The translations under genes and the position numbers were made by a program. Shown one piece after another: positions 58,720-64,000 of a stretch of 64,000 nt of DNA. The notes under the pieces were generated by a model. That model saw only the letters and a list, made by a program, of their open reading frames with translations. It did not search any database and was not told the origin of the DNA. Numbering within the stretch: position 1 is the stretch's first letter; each line of letters opens with the position of its first letter. The DNA is from Marivirga lumbricoides (GTDB taxonomy: Bacteria; Bacteroidota; Bacteroidia; Cytophagales; Cyclobacteriaceae), in contig NZ_BMEC01000001.1 of assembly GCF_014636295.1 (NCBI RefSeq), forward strand, positions 186,001 to 250,000, given 5' to 3'.

Positions 58720-59868
58720 TCACTTAAAATTATTTCGTTCCAACACTCTTCTTACACCCATCATCAGTAAAGCCAGCACTCCAAAAAGCAAGGTTAACCA
58801 GGGGGTGTATACCACACTTTTTGTAGCGATCAGCCAACCGCCTGCGGTAGTTCCTAAGCTGATACCTAAATTCCCGAAGGAGGTGGCAAGGCTATTCGCA
58901 AACTCTAAGGATTTGGGTGCAGATGAAATCATATAGGTAGAAGCATTTAAAAAACTTGGAGAATATAAAAATCCCCAGATTCCTATCACCACAATTGTAG
59001 CACCCGTATTTCCTCCTGAAAAATGCAGCAATATTGGTATCAAAATGGTTCCTGATAAGAAAAAAGCAGTGGTTTTGGTAATGTTTTTATCTAACATTTT
59101 CCCGGCTGTCCAATTCGCCAGTACACCAATAATGCCAAAAACAAGCATCATATAACTGACCATCGTATGGTTCATATTTTTAGCTTTGTTTAGGTAATCT
59201 GCAAAATAGCTGTAGGTAGAAAACCAGGCGGTAATCATAAAGAAATTCATTGCGGTACTTGCTATAAAAGTAGGTTGTTTTAGTATTTTTAACTGACTTC
59301 CATACGACTTCTTCTCCTTTACAGGCATACTGGGTAAACCAACATATATCGCAATTAATGCGATGATACTAATTGTCGATTGCATATAAAACGAATATTC
59401 CCAGGAACATATACTGGCGATGTAAGTCGCAAAAGGAACGGTAGTTACCATCGCAATGGCCACACCGCTAAAAACGATGCTCATTAATTCATTTTCATTA
59501 TTTTTATCTCCCTGAGATACCGCTACTGAAAGAGCTGTAGCTATATAAACGGGTTGTAAAAATGCGGGTAAAACCCTGACCAGCATCAATAACCAAAACG
59601 GAGGGGGAAAGGAAGAAACCAGTCCGGTAATAGCAAACAAAAATATAGAAAGCAGCATTACTTTCTTTCTGTCAAACCCAGAAGCAAAAAGGGTCATAAA
59701 AGGGCCTGTTAATGCGATGACAAGGGCAAAAGCACTTAGTAAAAGTCCGGCACGATCAATACTTATTTCATAGTAGGTTGCTATTTGTGGTAAGATTCCA
59801 ATTACTCCAAATTCCGTAGTGATTACCCCTATAAAACCCAGGCAACCGATATAAGCATATTTTCTCAT
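58720..59868 (-). CDS. MFS transporter, DHA1 drug-efflux type
   Basis: About 382 residues with twelve hydrophobic helices. Segment near the start YIGCLGFIGVITTEFGVIGIL, then the motif-A-like GFDRKKVML after helix 2. The Arabinose-efflux/DHA1 group is the best fit. I prefer the start MRKYAYIG at 59868, 4 bp after the esterase stop, because the longer reading to 59901 overlaps that gene by 29 bp. Probably co-transcribed with the esterase and under the HxlR regulator. Confidence 0.85.
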   Translation of the reverse strand: MRKYAYIGCLGFIGVITTEFGVIGILPQIATYYEISIDRAGLLLSAFALVIALTGPFMTLFASGFDRKKVMLLSIFLFAITGLVSSFPPPFWLLMLVRVLPAFLQPVYIATALSVAVSQGDKNNENELMSIVFSGVAIAMVTTVPFATYIASICSWEYSFYMQSTISIIALIAIYVGLPSMPVKEKKSYGSQLKILKQPTFIASTAMNFFMITAWFSTYSYFADYLNKAKNMNHTMVSYMMLVFGIIGVLANWTAGKMLDKNITKTTAFFLSGTILIPILLHFSGGNTGATIVVIGIWGFLYSPSFLNASTYMISSAPKSLEFANSLATSFGNLGISLGTTAGGWLIATKSVVYTPWLTLLFGVLALLMMGVRRVLERNNFK

Positions 59869-59872
59869 CGTA

Positions 59873-60865
59873 CTATTCTGAATCGTTGATGAAATTGACA
59901 ATATCCTGCATCAGTTCTCTGCTCTCTTTGAGGTAAGCGCCCATTTGAAAAAAGCCGTGAATCATATTTCCGTAGGTTTTTTGGGTTACAGGAACATTAT
60001 TGTTCATTAATTTTTCGGCATATAGTAGGGCTTCATCCCGCAGCGGATCATATTGAGCCGTTGCGATAAATGTAGGTGGAAGATTGGGGAATCTTTCCCT
60101 TTTTAAAGGGATTGCATCTGGATTTTCGCGGTTTTTCTCATCTGGCAAGTAATAGGACCAAGCTTCTTTAGCTTCTTCAATATTCAAAATAGGGCCGTTC
60201 TTAAAAAGATTCCACGAATTGGTTTTTAAGCTATTATCGGTAGCAGGATATATGAGCACTTGTGTGGCAATTTCGTTTGAAAATCTATTGGAAACGGTGG
60301 CGGCTATAGCACCGCCCGCGCTATCTCCCATTATAGTGATTTGGTTTTTGTCAACATTCAATTCTTTGGTGTTCATTAAAACCCATTCTACCACAGTAAA
60401 ACTATCCTCTATTCCGGCAGGAAATGGATGTTCAGGGGCAAGACGATAATCCACTGAAATGATGACGGCTTGGGAGAGATTTGCCAATTGACGTAGGGGG
60501 GAATCGTGGGTTTCCAGACTTCCTCCTTTAAACCATCCACCGTGAAAATAGATGATGATAGGTAGGCCCTTCTGATTATTTGGACGATAAATACGAACTG
60601 GCACTGTGTCTTTTTTAAGTGTGATAATGCGGTTCTCAATTTTAAATACCTGCTCCTTTCCTCCTGCTAGTGGATTCATTTTTTCGTAAAATAAGCGCCC
60701 TGTTATCCAGGGTTTTTCGTTTTCGGGTACTTCAATAGCTTTTATATAGTTCAATACCTTTTGTACTTCTGGGGTCATAGTAAACGTTTTATTCGTTACA
60801 TCTTTTTGTGCTTTGCCTTTCCACACGCCTAGTAAAAGCAAAAGAATTGTTGTGTATCTCTTCAT
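59873..60865 (-). CDS. Secreted alpha/beta hydrolase, HSL-family esterase
   Basis: A 330-residue hydrolase. Signal peptide (TTILLLLLGVWKGKAQ), the oxyanion motif YFHGGWFKGG (about residue 107), the nucleophile Ser in MGDSAGGA (about 181), and Asp and His of the triad in the regions ATAQYDPLRDEA and YGNMIHGFF. This is the hormone-sensitive lipase/acetyl-hydrolase type. It may detoxify an ester exported or imported beside the MFS pump. The HxlR gene is divergent. Confidence 0.88.
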   Translation of the reverse strand: MKRYTTILLLLLGVWKGKAQKDVTNKTFTMTPEVQKVLNYIKAIEVPENEKPWITGRLFYEKMNPLAGGKEQVFKIENRIITLKKDTVPVRIYRPNNQKGLPIIIYFHGGWFKGGSLETHDSPLRQLANLSQAVIISVDYRLAPEHPFPAGIEDSFTVVEWVLMNTKELNVDKNQITIMGDSAGGAIAATVSNRFSNEIATQVLIYPATDNSLKTNSWNLFKNGPILNIEEAKEAWSYYLPDEKNRENPDAIPLKRERFPNLPPTFIATAQYDPLRDEALLYAEKLMNNNVPVTQKTYGNMIHGFFQMGAYLKESRELMQDIVNFINDSE

Positions 60866-60890
60866 TTTTTTTGTTTTAAAATTGATAGCA

Positions 60891-60956
60891 CAAAATTATG
60901 TAGCTATCCCTATTTTTGCATATAGGATTCTAAATGTTCGGTACATACAAATTTGT
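60891..60956. promoter_or_regulatory. Divergent promoter region between esterase and HxlR genes
   Basis: CAAAATTA (60891-60898) is TAATTTTG on the minus strand, a possible -7 box 26 bp before the esterase start. The palindrome ACAAATTTGT (60947-60956) lies 5 bp before the HxlR start and could be an operator. The boxes are short, so confidence is low. Confidence 0.35.
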
Positions 60957-60961
60957 CCGTT

Positions 60962-61321
60962 ATGGGAAAAAGAAAGAAAAGCTCAACCAATCTGTTGAAT
61001 GAAAAATACATTATGGAAAGTTGCGACTTAACCTATGCGGTCTGTAAGGTTGGTGGAAGATGGAAATTATTAATCCTTTGTAAGCTTGAAAACGGGAAGT
61101 TGCGCTATAGTGAACTGCGCAATGCGATAGATGGCATTACCGAAAGAATGCTCACCTTACAGTTGCGGGAGTTAGAAAAAGATGGATTGGTGAAACGTAC
61201 AGTTTACGCAGAAGTACCACCAAGAGTAGATTATGAACTCACCCCAATCGCCATTGAATTGATTCCTATCTGGTCAAAATTAAGCAGCTGGGGAGCCAAG
61301 CATAAAAAGCTGGTAAAATGA
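60962..61321 (+). CDS. HxlR-family winged-helix regulator
   Basis: A 119-residue regulator: CDLTYAVCKVGGRWKLLIL, LRYSELRNAIDGITERML, LRELEKDGLVKRTVYAEVPPRVDYELT, the exact HxlR signature. Cys in the first segment can be redox-active in relatives. The start at 60962 is preferred over 60953, as the upstream codons are not conserved in the family. Divergent from the esterase-MFS pair, which it probably controls. Confidence 0.88.
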   Translation: MGKRKKSSTNLLNEKYIMESCDLTYAVCKVGGRWKLLILCKLENGKLRYSELRNAIDGITERMLTLQLRELEKDGLVKRTVYAEVPPRVDYELTPIAIELIPIWSKLSSWGAKHKKLVK

Positions 61322-61339
61322 TATTAAATTTTAAGTAGT

Positions 61340-61915
61340 ATGATAGCGGCTTTGATCAATCATATAGAAAAATTTATAGATATTAAGGATACAAACCTCG
61401 GCATGATGGATACCCTTTTTGAAACGAGGGTCTTTAAAAAGAAAAAAGACTTATTAAGAGAAGGTGCTATCTGTCAAAATCTCTTTTTTGTGAACAAAGG
61501 TTGTTTACAGGTATTGTACACTAAAGAAAACGGCACGGAACAAACCATTGATTTTGCGCTGGAAAACTGGTGGACTACCGACTTCTCAGCCTTTTCTAAA
61601 AAGAATACATCCAACTTCACCATTCGCACAGTAGAACCCAGTGAAGTCTTAGTGCTAAGTGCCGATGCTAAAGAAGCATTGCTTAAAGAATTTCCTGTTC
61701 TGGAGCGATACTTCCACTTGGTCTTTCAACGGGCTTATGCGGCTTCTCAATGCCGAATAAAACTACTTTATGAGTATTCCCGGGAAGATTTATATTATCA
61801 CTTCAGAGATAACTTTCCGGAATTCATTCAACGTGTGCCCCAATACCTTATCGCCTCATTTCTAGGTTTCACCCCTGAATATTTAAGTGAAATCCGCAGA
61901 AAAGAGCTTTCTTAA
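61340..61915 (+). CDS. Crp/Fnr-like cyclic-nucleotide-binding regulator
   Basis: A 191-residue Crp-like protein. Residues about 35-120 form the cNMP-binding fold (REGAICQNLFFVNKGCLQVLY), and the C-terminus carries an HTH (VPQYLIASFLGFTPEYLSEIRR). It lies 18 bp after the HxlR gene. As with many Bacteroidota homologues, the arginine normally contacting cAMP is not evident, so the ligand is uncertain. Confidence 0.85.
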   Translation: MIAALINHIEKFIDIKDTNLGMMDTLFETRVFKKKKDLLREGAICQNLFFVNKGCLQVLYTKENGTEQTIDFALENWWTTDFSAFSKKNTSNFTIRTVEPSEVLVLSADAKEALLKEFPVLERYFHLVFQRAYAASQCRIKLLYEYSREDLYYHFRDNFPEFIQRVPQYLIASFLGFTPEYLSEIRRKELS

Positions 61916-61976
61916 ACCAGTTTAAGAATTTGCTGCTTGTTTCTGGTAATCTTTGTCCGCACAAAACAAGATTACT

Positions 61977-62441
61977 ATGACCAATTTAAAACAGGCCTTA
62001 TCTTTAGGTTGTACAGGAGCTTTAGCCATTTTTATAGCTTTCTATTTTGCATTACCACCCTGGGTACTCTTCATCGCCTGGGTGAGCTACCATCTTTTTG
62101 GCACAAACCTAAAAACTGCCTTCACCATCCTGATCCAACAACTTTTTGGAATCCTCATTGCGATGCTCATTCAATATACGGGAGCTTGGCTTTCAGCATT
62201 TATCGGAGCGTTTGGATTTCCTTTAGCCGTATTTATCGCTATGATCGGGGTTTTCTACATTTCAAAATTGAAACGTTTGAATACCATTCCCGCCTACTTT
62301 TTGGGACTCATCACCTGGTTTTCTTCGGGTTTTGAAATCGCTGTCCAATCACTTTTTATCCTCATCCTTTCCCTGGTGCCTGGTTATTGTATCGCTGCCC
62401 TTGATACTTTTTTACATAATAAATTAGCCGCTAAAAAATAA
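61977..62441 (+). CDS. DUF1097 membrane protein
   Basis: A 154-residue protein with about five helices: GALAIFIAFYFALPPWVLFIAW, FLGLITWFSSGFE, LILSLVPGYCIAALDTFLHNK. The overall pattern is that of DUF1097. A start at 61977 (MTNLKQ) is preferred to 61953. The Crp-like gene ends 61 bp upstream and may regulate this unit, which continues with GNAT and AhpD-like genes. Confidence 0.8.
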   Translation: MTNLKQALSLGCTGALAIFIAFYFALPPWVLFIAWVSYHLFGTNLKTAFTILIQQLFGILIAMLIQYTGAWLSAFIGAFGFPLAVFIAMIGVFYISKLKRLNTIPAYFLGLITWFSSGFEIAVQSLFILILSLVPGYCIAALDTFLHNKLAAKK

Positions 62442-62448
62442 GCTTCAG

Positions 62449-62886
62449 ATGACTGTAAGAAGAGCAACACATTTAGATATAACCGCACTGATGGTTCTTA
62501 TGAATGAATTCAGAAAGTTCTACAAACAAGAATCAAACCCTGAAGAAGTAGAAAGCTTTCTGAATGACCGAATGAATAAGGAGGACAGTGTCATTTTTGT
62601 AGCCGTTCTGGAAGACCAGTTGCTAGGCTACACCCAGCTTTTCCCTTCTTTCTCGACTATCAAATTAGAAGAAATATGGATTTTGAACGATCTGTTTGTA
62701 TCGGAACAATTTCGGGGTTTGGGCGTGGCCTCTCAATTACTAACAAGCGTTTTGGAATTTTCCAAAGCAACCCATCGCCAACAAGTTTGGCTTTTGACAG
62801 GAAATGACAATAAAAAAGCACAACAACTTTATCATAAAATCGGATTTAATAACACAAAATTTAAACATTATGTCTTCAACTTTTAA
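62449..62886 (+). CDS. GNAT-family N-acetyltransferase
   Basis: A 145-residue GNAT enzyme: TVRRATHLDITALMVLMNEF at the start, IWILNDLFVSEQFRGLGVASQLL with the acetyl-CoA-binding RGLG (about residue 90), and a C-terminal ending NTKFKHYVF. The substrate is not known. 8 bp after DUF1097; overlaps the next gene by 17 bp. Confidence 0.88.
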   Translation: MTVRRATHLDITALMVLMNEFRKFYKQESNPEEVESFLNDRMNKEDSVIFVAVLEDQLLGYTQLFPSFSTIKLEEIWILNDLFVSEQFRGLGVASQLLTSVLEFSKATHRQQVWLLTGNDNKKAQQLYHKIGFNNTKFKHYVFNF

Positions 62887-63328
62887 CTCACAACACCGCA
62901 TTAACATTAAAGAAGTGGAGCCTGAATGCTGGAAATTAATTATTGAAATAGAACAATTTTTGGCCAGGACTTCTTTAGATAAACAACTTAGGGAACTCAT
63001 TAAAATCAGAACCTCTCAAATCAACAAATGCGCTTTTTGTATTGATTTGCATACAAAAGACGCGTTAAAATTGGGTGAAACTGAACGTAGGATATTCGCC
63101 TTATCCGCCTGGCAGGAAAGTCCATTGTTTTCTGAAAAAGAAAGAGCCGTATTACAGCTCACCGAAGAGATTACTAAAATAAATGAGGCAGGGCTTAGCG
63201 ACCATACCTATGGGAAGATAAGTACGTTATTCAGTGGTAATGAAATCGCACAGCTCATTATCGCCATCAATCATATGAATTTTTTAAATAGGGTGGCCGT
63301 TTCCACAAAATTGATTCACCCTAATTAA
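62870..63328 (+). CDS. AhpD-like carboxymuconolactone decarboxylase-family protein
   Basis: A 152-residue CMD/AhpD protein: LRELIKIRTSQINKCAFCIDLHTKDALKLG holds the CxxC (CAFC) of AhpD-type peroxidase partners and the following His. The start at 62870 (MSSTFNSQ) is chosen since codons above it lie within the GNAT gene. The overlap of 17 bp with GNAT implies coupling. Likely role: reductant or decarboxylase-type reaction in stress defence. Confidence 0.85.
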   Translation: MSSTFNSQHRINIKEVEPECWKLIIEIEQFLARTSLDKQLRELIKIRTSQINKCAFCIDLHTKDALKLGETERRIFALSAWQESPLFSEKERAVLQLTEEITKINEAGLSDHTYGKISTLFSGNEIAQLIIAINHMNFLNRVAVSTKLIHPN

Positions 63329-63378
63329 AAAGATAAAAAAATCAGCTTTGGAGGGGAAAATTTAACCCTAACTCATTT

Positions 63379-63792
63379 TTATTCTTCAGCATGCAAGCCA
63401 ATCCTGTTTCCTTCGGTATCTAGTATAACTGAAAACAGACCGAAAGGAGCTTCAGTCTTAGGAATAAGAACTTTCCCTCCTGCTTTTTCAACTTTATCAA
63501 TAACAACTTGAATATGGGGACTGGCATTTATATATATAAATATTCCTTTTTCTGTTGGCGTTCTGTCTTTTGATTTCGATAAAACACCGGTAACTCTCCC
63601 TGACAGTGCTTGTTTAACATTGGGATCGTAAGGAAAGAAAGTTAGTTCCTCATTTGTTTCTGTAAAAGTTTTAGTGGTCATTACTATATCAAATATAGTC
63701 TCATAAAACTTTTTAGCTCTAGTAGTATCTAAAACCGGGATTTCAAACCATGTGAGCACATTATTATTATCACTAATTTTTTGTAGCATCAT
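63379..63792 (-). CDS. VOC-family protein (glyoxalase fold)
   Basis: A 137-residue VOC protein: LTWFEIPVLDTTRAKKFYETIFD, then AGGKVLIPKTEAPFGLFSVILDTEGNRIGLHA, the family's two halves. Convergent with the AhpD-like gene and 68 bp downstream of the stop of the Crp-like gene. Substrate unknown. Confidence 0.85.
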   Translation of the reverse strand: MMLQKISDNNNVLTWFEIPVLDTTRAKKFYETIFDIVMTTKTFTETNEELTFFPYDPNVKQALSGRVTGVLSKSKDRTPTEKGIFIYINASPHIQVVIDKVEKAGGKVLIPKTEAPFGLFSVILDTEGNRIGLHAEE

Positions 63793-63860
63793 ATCAACAT
63801 TTTTGTTTAGTCAAAAGTGGCGCTTAATTGTTTAATTAAGCTGAGACATTTGTCACAAAA

Positions 63861-64000
63861 TCAGGAAATCCTTCTATTGCGTATTCTGCTTAGGGTCTCT
63901 CTTGTGACACCAAGAAATGAAGCTAATTGGGTAAGTGAAACTCTTTGTACAATATGTGGGTGATGGGTTTCTATATATTCCAGTCGCTCTTTTGGGCTAT
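63861..64000 (-). CDS. Crp/Fnr-like regulator, C-terminal end only
   Basis: The frame ending with TGA at 63861-63863 encodes SPKERLEYIETHHPHIVQRV, SLTQLASFLGVTRETLSRI and RNRRIS, the DNA-binding HTH of a Crp-like regulator. The rest of the gene lies beyond the window edge. It may control the VOC gene downstream. Confidence 0.75.
   Translation of the reverse strand, partial: SPKERLEYIETHHPHIVQRVSLTQLASFLGVTRETLSRIRNRRIS

Noticed and set aside
10279-64000. Prophage or conjugative element as cause of the accessory genes.
   Set aside because: No capsid, tail, terminase, portal, relaxase or conjugation gene was seen anywhere in the window.

Overview
The window reads as a low-GC chromosome segment of a member of the Bacteroidota, most likely a Cytophagales-type bacterium. 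Evidence: many short lipoprotein signals, SusB-type GH97 and other glycan-degrading lipoproteins, a CzcA/TolC efflux operon with its two-component system, DUF983, frequent AraC, HxlR and Crp-like regulators, and candidate promoters of the TAnnTTTG type instead of strong Shine-Dalgarno sites. No rRNA, tRNA or CRISPR array was seen.

Region 1 (1-10.2 kb, + strand) is a run of glycoside hydrolases: GH2 (5' end outside the window), GH31 with the alpha-xylosidase KxDFGE motif, GH97, GH3 and GH29. With terminators between several of them, they look like the enzyme end of a polysaccharide utilisation locus. The combination fits removal of xyloglucan side chains (fucose, galactose, xylose, glucose), although no SusC/SusD pair or endo-xyloglucanase is visible here.

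Region 2 (about 10.3-26.9 kb and 36.1-44.8 kb) is the most unusual part. Small unrelated genes nearly all lie on the minus strand and are separated by imperfect hairpins with AAC...GTT ends. In most units the bases after the upstream hairpin and before the downstream hairpin are reverse complements of each other (up to 11 of 11). That is the signature of integron gene cassettes that once existed as circles. No integrase is present, so this looks like a cluster of attC sites lacking an integron integrase. Its cargo includes a two-gene Gabija-like defence system (OLD/TOPRIM ATPase plus UvrD-like helicase), a GmrSD-like DUF262/DUF1524 restriction protein, a stand-alone TRADD-N-associated two-helix membrane protein, a MerR/isochorismatase/DUF2798 unit, a glutamate racemase at the edge, and many unrecognised small proteins. 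Several spacers are unusually long (about 320-380 bp) and share a conserved structured module; one of these is split by an intact IS3-family element.

Region 3 (27.2-36.1 kb, minus strand) interrupts the cassette array. It is an efflux operon (response regulator, histidine kinase, TolC-like protein, membrane-fusion lipoprotein, CzcA-type RND pump, SBF-like transporter). A duplicated segment of about 940 bp, with a 165-residue membrane protein gene, occurs at 26.0-27.0 kb and again at 43.9-44.8 kb.

Region 4 (44.9-64 kb) holds ordinary accessory genes: DUF983, AraC regulators, an aspartyl protease-like protein, a methyltransferase, DUF2071 and VOC proteins. It also holds a probable siderophore uptake operon (PchR-like AraC regulator, two exporter-fold ABC half-transporters, and a protein fusing a siderophore-interacting flavin reductase to a flavin monooxygenase). 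Next come an MFS pump and esterase divergent from an HxlR regulator, then a Crp-like regulator with DUF1097, GNAT and AhpD-like genes, and finally a VOC gene and the 3' end of another Crp-like regulator.
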